Below are positions 7,858 through 15,618 of a DNA stretch of 64,000 nt, one piece after another. The first letter of the stretch is position 1. Every line of letters starts with the position of its first letter. The position numbers and the translations under genes were made by a program. The stretch covers positions 62,001-126,000 of the forward strand of contig NZ_JBQCHP010000065.1 in assembly GCF_051954575.1 (NCBI RefSeq). The letters run 5' to 3'. The DNA comes from Dyella_B sp035690825 (lineage in GTDB: Bacteria; Pseudomonadota; Gammaproteobacteria; Xanthomonadales; Rhodanobacteraceae). The notes beneath the pieces are model-generated. The model did not search any database. It saw nothing but the letters and a program-made list of their open reading frames with translations, and was not told the origin of the DNA.

Positions 7858-8319
7858 TCACTTGGCAGGTATGGCGTCGAGCACCGCCTGCGCGTGGCCG
7901 GGCACTTTCACGCCCCGCCATTCCGCAGCGAGCTTGCCGTCGGGATCGATCAGGAAAGTGCTGCGCACCACGCCGAGATAACGCTTGCCGTACAACACCT
8001 TCTCGTGGATTACGTCGAAGGCCTTGCACCAGGTTTCGTCGGAGTCGGACAGCAGCGGAAAGGGCAGCTCCTGCTTGCTGGCGAAGTTGGCGTGGGATTT
8101 CACCGAGTCGCGCGAGACGCCGATGATTTCGGCATGGCGCTTCTTGAACTTCGGGTAGAGATCGCGAAAGTCTTTCGCTTCGTTGGTGCACCCGGGGGTG
8201 CTGTCCTTGGGGTAGAAGTAGACGACTACCCATTGGCCTTTCAGTGAATCGAGTTTCAGCGTACTGCCGTCGCCGGTGACGCCTTGCAGCTTGGGGACTT
8301 TCTTGCCTAGTTCGGGCAT
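7858..8319 (-). CDS. bcp: Thioredoxin-dependent thiol peroxidase, Bcp/PrxQ family
   Basis: A 153-residue peroxiredoxin reducing H2O2 and organic hydroperoxides. The peroxidatic site is DSTPGCTNEAKDF with Cys44; the catalytic arginine is in VVRSTFLIDPDG. The E. coli-type resolving cysteine five residues after Cys44 is absent (Lys49), and the helix-3 position used by some PrxQ proteins is Ala80. The only other cysteine is Cys98, so the mechanism may be one-Cys or use Cys98 (inference). The neighbourhood of gcvR and dapA-bamC resembles E. coli, where bcp lies beside gcvR. Confidence 0.92.
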   Translation of the reverse strand: MPELGKKVPKLQGVTGDGSTLKLDSLKGQWVVVYFYPKDSTPGCTNEAKDFRDLYPKFKKRHAEIIGVSRDSVKSHANFASKQELPFPLLSDSDETWCKAFDVIHEKVLYGKRYLGVVRSTFLIDPDGKLAAEWRGVKVPGHAQAVLDAIPAK

Positions 8320-8414
8320 GGGCTCTCCGGTAGCCAGTATTGCAACTGCTGGGACGGAGACTAGCGCGTGTTATGTGACGGAAACAGGCTTGTCAGATGA
8401 CACGGAGCGGAGCA

Positions 8415-8564
8415 TTCTAGAATTTCTCCGGATCCATCGCCGTAGGTTGGGTTAGCGCAGCTTAACCCAACGTTCCAGGGCGGCATTGTTGGGTTCCGCG
8501 GCGCTAACCCAACCTACGTGGAAGTCCGCAAAAAAATGGACTTCTAGAATTTCACCGGATCCAT
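8415..8564. repeat. 23-bp direct duplication of the gcvR 3' end flanking a family A repeat
   Basis: TTCTAGAATTTC, one variable base, then CCGGATCCAT occurs at 8415-8437 and 8542-8564 (22 of 23 identical). The second copy encodes the last residues and stop of GcvR (MDPVKF); the first would encode MDPEKF. The family A palindrome 8442-8517 lies between them. This looks like a duplication formed with the repeat or by slippage. Confidence 0.85.
8442..8517. repeat. Family A palindromic repeat, copy 2 (diverged)
   Basis: GTAGGTTGGGTTAGCGCAGC followed by TTAACCCAAC, with the inverted partner GTTGGGTT...GCTAACCCAACCTAC. The ends match the family but the inner arm reads TTAGCGC instead of GTGCAAA. It lies just 3' of gcvR and between the two halves of a 23-bp direct duplication. 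Confidence 0.85.
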
Positions 8565-9107
8565 GATGGCATCCAGATTCAAGCCATCGCAGAACTCCAG
8601 GAAATCGTCGCGCAAGGCGGCGATGTGCAATTTGTCCGGCACCCCGATCGTGAACTGCGCCTGGAACATCGCCGCGCCCGTCTGCATGGCCTGGTAGCGC
8701 ATGGAGCTGAGCTGCTCCACGCTGATGTCGTGGCGGCTGAAGAAATCCACGATCTTCACCAGGATGCCGGGGCGATCCGACGAGACCACTTCCACCAGGT
8801 AGGGCAGCAGATGACCGCTGGGCTCGCGCGGGCTGGTGCGGTAATGCGTAAGGCGCAGTTCCTCTTCGCGTGCCAGCTTGGCCAGTGCGGTTTCCAGCTT
8901 GGCCACCGCGTCCCACGCGCCGCTGGCGAGCAGGGTGAGGGAGGTGTCCGCGCCGATGGTCGAGACGCGTGCATCGGAAAGATTGCAGCCGGCATCGGCG
9001 ATGCGCTTGGCCAGTGCGAGCAGCGGCGTACGCGTGGCCGGCGTCAGCGTCTGGATCAGCAGTTGGTGGTCGTTGCTGGATCGCGCGGAAAAAGGGTTGG
9101 TGGACAT
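8544..9107 (-). CDS. gcvR: Glycine cleavage system transcriptional repressor, tandem ACT protein
   Basis: 187 residues with two ACT domains: residues about 12-85 (LLIQTLTPATRTPLLALAKRIADAGCNL) and 100-185 (YLVEVVSSDRPGILVKIVDFFSRHDISVEQL). In E. coli GcvR binds glycine and represses the cleavage system by contacting GcvA rather than DNA. The start at 9107 (MSTNPFSARS) is preferred to the longer open frame, whose extra N-terminus overlaps the dapA promoter region. It is divergent from dapA with a 115-base gap, as in E. coli. Confidence 0.85.
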   Translation of the reverse strand: MSTNPFSARSSNDHQLLIQTLTPATRTPLLALAKRIADAGCNLSDARVSTIGADTSLTLLASGAWDAVAKLETALAKLAREEELRLTHYRTSPREPSGHLLPYLVEVVSSDRPGILVKIVDFFSRHDISVEQLSSMRYQAMQTGAAMFQAQFTIGVPDKLHIAALRDDFLEFCDGLNLDAIMDPVKF

Positions 9108-9222
9108 GGATGGCAAGCGACCCCGCGTCGTGCGGGATGACGACGAACGATACGCCAGCTTACTTGCCCGTCCCGCGAGGCCGCAAGTAAGATGCTGAGC
9201 TTGGTTTTGTGCGGATAGCCCC

Positions 9223-10116
9223 ATGAAGATTCACGGCAGCGTCTGCGCCCTGGTTACTCCATTCGGCTCGGATGGGGCGCTCGATCTGGCGGCTTTCGGC
9301 CGCCTGCTCGACTTCCAGATCGCGGGCGGCACCCAGGCGGTGGTCGTCGCCGGTTCCACCGGCGAAGCCCATATGCTCGAACACGACGAATACGATCGCC
9401 TGCTCGCCTTCGCGGTGGAGCATGTCGCCGGCCGTATTCCGGTGATCGCCGGCACCGGCGAGGCCGGCACCGCCAAAACCGTCGCCATCACCCAACGCGC
9501 CCGCAGCCTGGGCGCGGATGCCGCGCTGGTGGTCACGCCCTATTACGTACGCCCCACGCAGGAAGGCCTGCGCCGGCATTTCCTGGAAGTGGCCGAGCAT
9601 GGCGGCCTGCCGGTCATTCTCTACAACGTACCCAGCCGCACCGGCTGCGATCTCTTGCCCGAGACCACGGCGATACTGCGCGAGCACGACGCCATCGTCG
9701 GCATCAAGGAAGCGCGCGGCGACGCGGAACGCATCCGGCGCACGGCGGAACTTGTGCGCTCGGATTTCGTCTATCTGTCCGGCGACGACGCCAGCGGGGC
9801 GCAAGCCATGCTGGCCGGCGCCGCCGGCGTCATTTCGGTGGTGGCCAACCTGGCGCCCAGGGCTTTCCGTGCATTGTGCGATGCGGCTGTAGCGGGCGAT
9901 CGTGCCGCCACGGCACGTTGCGATGCCGCGCTCGAACCGCTGGTGCAGGCGCTCAATTGCGCGCCCAACCCGATTGCGGTGAAAGCCGGTTTGCCGGACC
10001 TGGGACTGGGCACGGCGCTGCCGCGGCTGCCATTGGTGGAACTGGAACAGGGGCCGGCACGCGAACAGCTACGCAAGGCCTTGGCGACTCTGGCATCCTT
10101 GGCGGATGCCGCCTGA
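9223..10116 (+). CDS. dapA: 4-hydroxy-tetrahydrodipicolinate synthase
   Basis: A 297-residue TIM-barrel aldolase condensing pyruvate with aspartate semialdehyde, the first committed step of lysine and diaminopimelate synthesis. The Schiff-base lysine is Lys162 in GIKEARGD, the catalytic tyrosine is Tyr134 in ILYNVPSRTG, and Arg139 binds substrate; GSTGEAHML is the phosphate-like loop. These align with E. coli K161, Y133 and R138. It is followed 56 bases later by a BamC-like lipoprotein gene, the same order as E. coli dapA-bamC. Confidence 0.95.
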   Translation: MKIHGSVCALVTPFGSDGALDLAAFGRLLDFQIAGGTQAVVVAGSTGEAHMLEHDEYDRLLAFAVEHVAGRIPVIAGTGEAGTAKTVAITQRARSLGADAALVVTPYYVRPTQEGLRRHFLEVAEHGGLPVILYNVPSRTGCDLLPETTAILREHDAIVGIKEARGDAERIRRTAELVRSDFVYLSGDDASGAQAMLAGAAGVISVVANLAPRAFRALCDAAVAGDRAATARCDAALEPLVQALNCAPNPIAVKAGLPDLGLGTALPRLPLVELEQGPAREQLRKALATLASLADAA

Positions 10117-10172
10117 ATTCAAGGCCGGTCGCCTGCTCGACTCAACTTCGGAACACAACGGACACCCCATAC

Positions 10173-10766
10173 ATGAAGAAATCTTCCCTCGCCGTCGCCC
10201 TGCCGGCCCTGGTTCTGACTGGCCTGCTACTTTCCGGCTGCGGCATCTTCCGTTCCGAAAAGGCCTGGCAGACGGCCCAGCAGCAATCGCCGCTGGAAAT
10301 CCCGCCCGGCATGGATACACCCAACGCCAGCGCTGCGCTGGTGATTCCGCCGCCCGGCGCCAACCGCCCGACCGCCAATGGCGCCACCGCGCGCGTGGGC
10401 AATGCGCCCAGCTCCATCACCGACGGCTTCATCCTGGCCGACAACGTCGACGACACCTACCGCCGCGTCGGCGAGGCGCTGAGCAACGGTGAAATCGGCA
10501 CGCTGCAAAGCCATGACGATGCCGCGCACAGCTACAGCCTCAACGTGATGGCCTCCGATCAGCCGGCCGAAAAGGCGGGCTTCTTCGGCCGCATGTTCGG
10601 CCGCGGCAGCAGCGGCGCAAGCGGCCCCAACGTGGCGCCGCGCCAGGTGGTGGTCACGGTCGCCGCCAGCGGACAGGGTTCGAGCGAAGTGCGTGCGCAG
10701 GGTGAAGCGGCGGCGGTCGCCAAGGTGGTCGATAGCTTGAAGTCGCGCCTGGGTGGCAAGGGTTGA
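10173..10766 (+). CDS. bamC: BamC-like outer membrane assembly lipoprotein (short form)
   Basis: A 197-residue lipoprotein: lysine-rich N-terminus, hydrophobic stretch and lipobox LLLSGC with the modified cysteine near residue 23. A proline- and alanine-rich disordered linker follows, then one helix-grip-like domain (about 85-195, with DNVDDTYRRVGEAL and a beta-rich end). Position after dapA matches bamC (nlpB), part of the Bam beta-barrel insertion complex. E. coli BamC has about 344 residues and two helix-grip domains; only one fits here. Start at 10173 gives the standard lipoprotein signal. Confidence 0.7.
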   Translation: MKKSSLAVALPALVLTGLLLSGCGIFRSEKAWQTAQQQSPLEIPPGMDTPNASAALVIPPPGANRPTANGATARVGNAPSSITDGFILADNVDDTYRRVGEALSNGEIGTLQSHDDAAHSYSLNVMASDQPAEKAGFFGRMFGRGSSGASGPNVAPRQVVVTVAASGQGSSEVRAQGEAAAVAKVVDSLKSRLGGKG

Positions 10767-10812
10767 TTAGATCGCGGACCGCAGGTTTGCGATAACGGCG
10801 AATTTGCCTCCC

Positions 10813-10930
10813 CGTCATTCCGGCGCAGGCCGGAATCCAGTTTCAATAAACCGTGCGGAGCACTCGAAACCGGTTTCGTGTCCTTCGGACAGCGTATTTG
10901 ACCTGGATACCGGCCTGCGCCGGAATGACG
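10813..10930. repeat. Family B palindrome pair between bamC and fdxA
   Basis: Forward copy CGTCATTCCGGCGCAGGCCG (10813-10840) and its inverse ending GCGCCGGAATGACG (10903-10930) face each other over about 60 bases that include a smaller CGAAACCGGTTTCG palindrome. It fills the convergent junction of bamC and fdxA together with a terminator. Confidence 0.85.
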
Positions 10931-10981
10931 GTGAGGCGGGATTAAATTCTCCGGCATACAGGCCGTTTTCCGCACACAAAG

Positions 10982-11013
10982 AAAAAGGCACTTGCTCGCG
11001 CAGTGCCTTTTTT
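10982..11013. terminator. Bidirectional rho-independent terminator
   Basis: The stem AAAAAGGCACT / AGTGCCTTTTTT with a 9-base loop gives a T run on both strands. It sits between the ends of bamC (plus) and fdxA (minus) and can serve both. Confidence 0.85.
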
Positions 11014-11026
11014 CGTTTCCGCAATG

Positions 11027-11368
11027 CTAGGGAGTGTGGGGCTTCTCACGCTCCAGCAGCTTCAACTTGTCCGGCTTGCCTTCCCACTCCTTCGCATCCG
11101 GCAAGGCGTCCTTGCGCACGGTGATCACGGGCCACTCCTTGGCGAGTTCCTTGTTCAAGGCGGTGAAATGCTCCTGCCCGGCGGGAACGTCGTCCTCCGG
11201 ATAGATCGCATTGATCGGGCACTCCGGCTCGCACAAGGTGCAGTCGATGCACTCGTCGGGGTTGATCGCCAGGAAATTGGGGCCTTCGTGAAAGGCGTCG
11301 ACCGGACAGACTTCGACGCAATCGGTGTATTTGCACTTGATGCAATTGTCGGTGACGACGAAGGTCAT
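11027..11368 (-). CDS. fdxA: Ferredoxin FdxA, 7Fe-8S type
   Basis: A 113-residue soluble electron carrier. The first cluster region is CIKCKYTDCVEVCPVDAF with the spacing of a [3Fe-4S] site; the second is CIDCTLCEPECPINAI, a [4Fe-4S] site. The C-terminal tail (about 60-113) is the extension typical of Azotobacter ferredoxin I-like proteins. The partner reductase is not in the window. A tRNA-Glu gene on the same strand lies 46 bases upstream, so the two may share transcription. Confidence 0.93.
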   Translation of the reverse strand: MTFVVTDNCIKCKYTDCVEVCPVDAFHEGPNFLAINPDECIDCTLCEPECPINAIYPEDDVPAGQEHFTALNKELAKEWPVITVRKDALPDAKEWEGKPDKLKLLEREKPHTP

Positions 11369-11414
11369 GCTGCCGTATGCCTCTGGACCGGAAAGACGGA
11401 CCGTCTTTGGAGGT

Positions 11415-11490
11415 TGGCGCTCCCAACGAGGTTCGAACTCGTGTTCCCGCCTTGAGAGGGCGGTGTCCTAGACCACTAGACGATGGGAGC
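11415..11490 (-). tRNA. tRNA-Glu (anticodon CTC)
   Basis: 76 bases including an encoded CCA end (11417-11415). Acceptor arm GCTCCCA pairs with TGGGAGC. The anticodon stem CCGCC/GGCGG holds the loop CTCTCAA, so the anticodon is CTC. The T arm contains GTTCGAA. The more usual TTC isoacceptor is not in the window. Confidence 0.95.
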
Positions 11491-11861
11491 GTATTGCTGC
11501 GAAGCGCGCTAGTATAGCTGAATCGCCCCGTCCGGCAACGCCTGCACGCGCGCCCTCGCATCCGCTCAAGCACTTGCAGGACAATGCTTACGACCGGTTT
11601 CGGATGGTTGCAGCATGCCAGGCATGCTCGGCCAGACCTCCGGATTTGGAACCGCAAGGATTTCGACCGCTTGAACCTCACTCCCACAGTTAGCCCGCAT
11701 TACTCGCACTCCTCCTGCTGCGGTCGCCTAGCCAGCGGCCGGTCGCGCGCTGCTTCCTCGGGTGAGTTCGACGTACTGTGGAGTACGCCTTCGCTCCCCT
11801 TGAGTGCGCATCGCACGTCCGGCCGCAGGCTAGGCCCCCTCGCTACGGAGGGGTGCGAGTA
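11491..11861. other. Divergent intergenic region, tRNA-Glu to pcnB
   Basis: The region of 371 bases holds the tRNA-Glu/fdxA promoter side, about 200 bases with no recognisable gene, and the large imperfect palindrome 11697-11865. No protein-coding frame here has a credible family match. Confidence 0.6.
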
Positions 11862-11865
11862 ATGC
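11697..11865. repeat. 169-bp imperfect palindrome covering the pcnB ribosome-binding site and start codon
   Basis: The left arm begins GCATTACTCGCACTCCTCC; the right arm ends GGAGGGGTGCGAGTAATGC, its near-perfect inverse. The complementarity continues inward through GCCTAGCC-GCGGCCGG against CCGGCCGC-GGCTAGGC, and a small CGTACTGTGGAGTACG hairpin sits near the middle. The ribosome-binding site GGAGGGG (11847-11853) and the ATG (11862) both lie in the right arm. It could be a leader hairpin controlling pcnB translation or a mobile palindromic element. Confidence 0.8.
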
Positions 11866-13214
11866 AGGCTGTGAACGACGCCAAGCTTGCCCTGCGCATT
11901 TTCCCGCGCGAGCAGCACACGATTTCCCGCAAGAACATCAGCAAGGCGGCCTTGCGCGTGCTCTATCGCCTCAACGAAGCCGGCTACGACGCCTACCTGG
12001 TCGGCGGCGCCGTGCGCGACCTCTTGCTGGGCGGGCACCCGAAGGATTTCGACGTGGCCACCAACGCCACGCCGGACGAGGTGAAGAAGCTGTTCCGCAA
12101 CTGCCGCCTGATCGGCCGCCGTTTCCGCCTGGCGCACGTGGTGTACGGCAACGAGATCATCGAGGTGGCCACCTTCCGCGGCACCAGTGAGGAAGAGGGT
12201 GTCGAGGGCGATCGCCACATCGTCGACGGCCGCATCGTGCGCGACAACGTGTGGGGCAGCATCGAGGAAGACGCCATCCGCCGCGACTTCCGCGTCAACG
12301 CGATGTACTACGACATCAGCGATTTCTCGGTGCGCGACTACGTCGGCGGCATGCAGGATCTAAAGGATCGCGTACTGCACCTGATCGGCGATCCGGCCAC
12401 ACGCTATCGCGAAGATCCGGTGCGCATGCTGCGCGCCGCGCGCCTGGCGGCCAAGCTGGATTTCCATATCGATCCCTCCGGTTCCGCGCCGTTTGCGGAA
12501 CTGGGCCCGCTGCTCAGCGGCGTGGCGCCGGCGCGCTTGTTCGACGAATCGCTGAAGATGTTCCTGGCCGGCCACGGACGCAAAAGCTTCCGCATGCTCG
12601 AAGAGTGCGGCCTGCTCAAATACATGTTTCCGGCCACCGCGCGCGCGCTCAAGCGCGGCGACGTGGCGCTGCGTTCGCTGATCGAGCGCGGCCTGGAAAA
12701 CACCGACGCGCGCGTGGTCGAAGGCAAGTCGGTGACGCCGGCGTTCCTGTTCGCGGTGCTGTTGTGGGGCGAGGTGCGCGATCTTGCGCATACCTGGATC
12801 ACCCACGGCAAGGACGCCAACGAAGCGTGGGCGCGCGCGGCCGTGCACGTGGTGGCCGAGCAATGCCAGCGCGTGGCGATCCCGCGCCGCTTCACCATCA
12901 CCATGGAAGAGATCTGGTCGCTGCAACCGCGCTTCGAGCAGATCCAGCGCAAGAAAGTATTCCGCCTGCTGGCGCATCCGCGTTTCCGCGCCGCGTTCGA
13001 TTTCCTGCTGCTGCGCGAAGCCGAATCGCCGGCGATCGGCGAACTCGGTCGCTGGTGGGAGCACGCGCAGCAATTGCCGCATGAAACGCTTGCTGCGGCG
13101 CTGCCGCTGCACCAGGCGAATGCGGCGGGGGATATCGAGCCAGTGCGTGCGGCGGCTCCGCGCAAACGCAAGCGCCGCCGCAAGCCCGCCGCCGGCAAAT
13201 CCGGAACGGCCTGA
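11862..13214 (+). CDS. pcnB: Poly(A) polymerase I
   Basis: A 450-residue class II nucleotidyltransferase adding 3' poly(A) tails that promote RNA decay. The catalytic core shows GGAVRDLLLG, then DFDVATNATP with the metal-binding DxD, then RRFRLAHVV and EEDAIRRDFRVNAMYYD. The C-terminus is lysine- and arginine-rich (KRKRRRKPAAGK), typical of PcnB RNA-binding tails and not of CCA-adding enzymes. Start 11862 is chosen for GGAGGGG eight bases upstream and for homology starting soon after. That site is buried in a long palindrome. The stop overlaps the folK start by one base. Confidence 0.93.
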   Translation: MQAVNDAKLALRIFPREQHTISRKNISKAALRVLYRLNEAGYDAYLVGGAVRDLLLGGHPKDFDVATNATPDEVKKLFRNCRLIGRRFRLAHVVYGNEIIEVATFRGTSEEEGVEGDRHIVDGRIVRDNVWGSIEEDAIRRDFRVNAMYYDISDFSVRDYVGGMQDLKDRVLHLIGDPATRYREDPVRMLRAARLAAKLDFHIDPSGSAPFAELGPLLSGVAPARLFDESLKMFLAGHGRKSFRMLEECGLLKYMFPATARALKRGDVALRSLIERGLENTDARVVEGKSVTPAFLFAVLLWGEVRDLAHTWITHGKDANEAWARAAVHVVAEQCQRVAIPRRFTITMEEIWSLQPRFEQIQRKKVFRLLAHPRFRAAFDFLLLREAESPAIGELGRWWEHAQQLPHETLAAALPLHQANAAGDIEPVRAAAPRKRKRRRKPAAGKSGTA

Positions 13215-13690
13215 TGCGCGCCTACGTGGCGCTGGGCAGCAATCTCGGCGATTCGCGGCAACACCTGCTGGATGCCATCGAGGCGCTGGCGGCATTGCCG
13301 CAGATCGCGGTGATCGCGCGCTCGCGCATTTACCGCACGCCGCCGTGGGGCGTGACCGATCAACCGGATTTTCTCAATGCGGTGCTGGCGCTTGAAACGA
13401 CGCTGCCGCCGCACGACCTGCTGGACGCCTTGCTGGCCATCGAGCGCGCCGCGGGCCGCCAGCGCAGCGGCGAGCGCTGGGGGCCGCGCACGCTCGATCT
13501 GGATCTGCTGCATGTCGCTGGCCAGACTATCAACGATGAACGCCTGACCTTGCCGCATCCGCATATCGCCGATCGCGCCTTCGTGCTGCTGCCGCTGCAC
13601 GATGTGGCGCCTGAGTTGGACATTCCCGGTCAGGGCAAGGTAGTCGAGCTTCTACGGAACGTTGATGCGCAGGGCTGTACGGCTCTGTAG
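13214..13690 (+). CDS. folK: 2-amino-4-hydroxy-6-hydroxymethyldihydropteridine diphosphokinase
   Basis: A 158-residue HPPK that pyrophosphorylates the pterin before dihydropteroate synthesis in the folate pathway. It has ALGSNLGD at the N-terminus, SRIYRTPPWG, the signature GPRTLDLDLL and LPHPHIADRAFVL. Its ATG overlaps the pcnB TGA, a common pcnB-folK arrangement. The stop codon TAG (13688-13690) lies inside the family A repeat that follows, so the last codons abut the repeat. Confidence 0.94.
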   Translation: MRAYVALGSNLGDSRQHLLDAIEALAALPQIAVIARSRIYRTPPWGVTDQPDFLNAVLALETTLPPHDLLDALLAIERAAGRQRSGERWGPRTLDLDLLHVAGQTINDERLTLPHPHIADRAFVLLPLHDVAPELDIPGQGKVVELLRNVDAQGCTAL

Positions 13691-13751
13691 GCTGGGATGC
13701 AATCCCAGCATCGCCATCCACCCCACATGCCGGGATTGCATCCCAGCCTAC
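13687..13751. repeat. Family A palindromic repeat, copy 3 (variant arms)
   Basis: GTAGGCTGGGATGCAATCCC, then its inverse GGGATTGCATCCCAGCCTAC, around a 25-base spacer. The base changes in the arms are compensatory, which suggests that pairing is maintained. Its bases 2-4 are the TAG stop of folK. Confidence 0.88.
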
Positions 13752-13810
13752 CTTTCGCTTGAGCGCTGCCCGCTCAACGCCCGATAATTGTTCACCGCAA
13801 CATTGAAGGA

Positions 13811-14647
13811 ATGCCCGTGTACGTGGAAAACGCCAGCGCTCCTGCCCGCAAGCCGGTCACTGTGCCGAGCCTGCATGCGATGAAGGTGGAAGGGCGCAAG
13901 ATCGTGATGCTCACCGCGTACGACGCGAGCTTCGCCGCGCAACTGGAGTTCGCCGGTGTCGATATCGCGCTGGTCGGCGATTCGCTCGGCATGGTGGTGC
14001 AGGGCCAGCGCAGCACGCTGCCGGTGACGCTCGACCAGATGGCCTACCACACCGGCATGGTGGCGCGCGGCTTGTCCGCCACGCTGCTGGTCACCGACAT
14101 GCCGTTCATGGCCGATCGCAACGCCGACTACGCGCTGGAAGCCGGCGCGCGACTGGTCGGCGAGGCGGGTGCGGCGATGGTAAAGATCGAAGGCGCAGCG
14201 CCGCACATTCTTGAATCGATCCATGCGTTGACCGAACGCGCGATTCCCGTCTGCGCCCATCTCGGGCTTACGCCACAATCCGTGCATAAATTCGGCGGCT
14301 ACAAGGTGCAGGGTCGCGAGCACGAAGCGGCCGAACGCGTGCTCAGCGAGGCGCTGGCGGTGCAGCAGGCCGGCGCCGACATCCTGGTGCTGGAAGGCGT
14401 GCCGACCGCGCTGGGCCACCGCGTCACGCAGGCACTGGACATCCCTGTCATCGGCATCGGCGCTGGCCCGCATTGCGATGGCCAAGTGCTGGTGATTTAC
14501 GACATGCTGGGCATCACGCCCGGCAAGCGGCCCAAGTTCAGCAAGGATTTCCTTGCCGGCCGCGACTCGGTGCAGGACGCCATCGCCGCCTACGTCGCCG
14601 ACGTGCGCAGCGGCGCGTTTCCCGCCGCCGAACACGGTTACAACTGA
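13811..14647 (+). CDS. panB: 3-methyl-2-oxobutanoate hydroxymethyltransferase
   Basis: A 278-residue TIM-barrel enzyme transferring a hydroxymethyl group from methylene-THF to ketoisovalerate, first step of pantothenate synthesis. Visible signatures are KIVMLTAYDASFAAQ, the metal-binding VGDSLGMVVQG, VKIEGA, PVCAHLGLTPQSVH and IGIGAGPHCDGQVLV. GAAGGA lies just before the ATG. It starts panB-panC-panD and is separated from pcnB-folK by a repeat, so it may have its own promoter. Confidence 0.95.
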   Translation: MPVYVENASAPARKPVTVPSLHAMKVEGRKIVMLTAYDASFAAQLEFAGVDIALVGDSLGMVVQGQRSTLPVTLDQMAYHTGMVARGLSATLLVTDMPFMADRNADYALEAGARLVGEAGAAMVKIEGAAPHILESIHALTERAIPVCAHLGLTPQSVHKFGGYKVQGREHEAAERVLSEALAVQQAGADILVLEGVPTALGHRVTQALDIPVIGIGAGPHCDGQVLVIYDMLGITPGKRPKFSKDFLAGRDSVQDAIAAYVADVRSGAFPAAEHGYN

Positions 14648-14660
14648 AGAAGACTCATTC

Positions 14661-15506
14661 ATGCAAACGCTTCAAGACGCAGCAGGCCTGCGCGCCACCA
14701 TTCGCGGCTGGCGCACCCAAGGGCACACGGTCGGCTTCGTGCCGACCATGGGCAACCTGCACGCGGGCCATCACTCGCTGGTGAAGCTGGCGCGCGCGCG
14801 TGCCGATCGCGTGGTGGCGAGCGTGTTCGTGAACCCCACGCAGTTCGGCCCGAACGAGGATTTCGAACGCTATCCGCGCACGCTGGCGCAGGATCAGGCC
14901 GGCCTGGCCGAATCCGGCTGCGACCTGCTGTTCGCGCCGGACGTGACGACCCTATATCCGTTCGGCGCCGACAAGAGCGTGAGCCTGCACGTGCCGGAAC
15001 TCACCGATACCCTGGAAGGCGCGCACCGGCCCGGCCATTTCGATGGCGTGGCCACGGTGGTGTGCAAGCTGTTCAACCTGGTGCAGCCGGATATCGCCAT
15101 CTTCGGTCAGAAGGATTTCCAGCAGCTCAAAGTGATCGAACGCATGGTGCGCGACCTGTCACTGCCGGTGAAGGTGATGGGCGCTCCGACCCAGCGCGCC
15201 GACGACGGCCTGGCGCTGAGCTCGCGCAACCAGTACCTGTCGGACGCCGACCGCGCTACCGCGCCGCTGATCTACGAAACCTTGCAGCAGATGCGTGAGC
15301 TGATCGCCAAGGGCCACGCGCGCAAGGTAGTGGAGCAGGCGGCGGCATCCAAGCTGGAACGTGCCGGCTTCGTCCCTGATTACGCCGCTATCCGGCGCGC
15401 CGAAGACCTCGCCGAGCCGGCCGATGGTGAGCACGAGGGCCTGGTAGCGCTGATCGCCGCCAAGCTGGGCAGCACCCGGCTGATCGATAACCTGTTGTTC
15501 GACTGA
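14661..15506 (+). CDS. panC: Pantothenate synthetase (pantoate-beta-alanine ligase)
   Basis: A 281-residue ATP-dependent ligase joining pantoate and beta-alanine. It has the HxGH-type nucleotide motif in PTMGNLHAGHHSLV, then VFVNPTQFGPNEDFERYPR, GQKDFQQL and the KMSKS-like LSSRNQYL. The start at 14661 is 13 bases after the panB stop; the longer open frame overlaps panB and is rejected. Confidence 0.95.
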   Translation: MQTLQDAAGLRATIRGWRTQGHTVGFVPTMGNLHAGHHSLVKLARARADRVVASVFVNPTQFGPNEDFERYPRTLAQDQAGLAESGCDLLFAPDVTTLYPFGADKSVSLHVPELTDTLEGAHRPGHFDGVATVVCKLFNLVQPDIAIFGQKDFQQLKVIERMVRDLSLPVKVMGAPTQRADDGLALSSRNQYLSDADRATAPLIYETLQQMRELIAKGHARKVVEQAAASKLERAGFVPDYAAIRRAEDLAEPADGEHEGLVALIAAKLGSTRLIDNLLFD

Positions 15507-15618
15507 GCCTTGCGCGGCATTGGGTCGATCCCCACATACCGGCCAGGCGCCGTTGCGGCCATGACCGTTGCGGCAGGATAATAGTGAGCTATGCAGGCAG
15601 TTCCTGCTGGAAAAAGTC

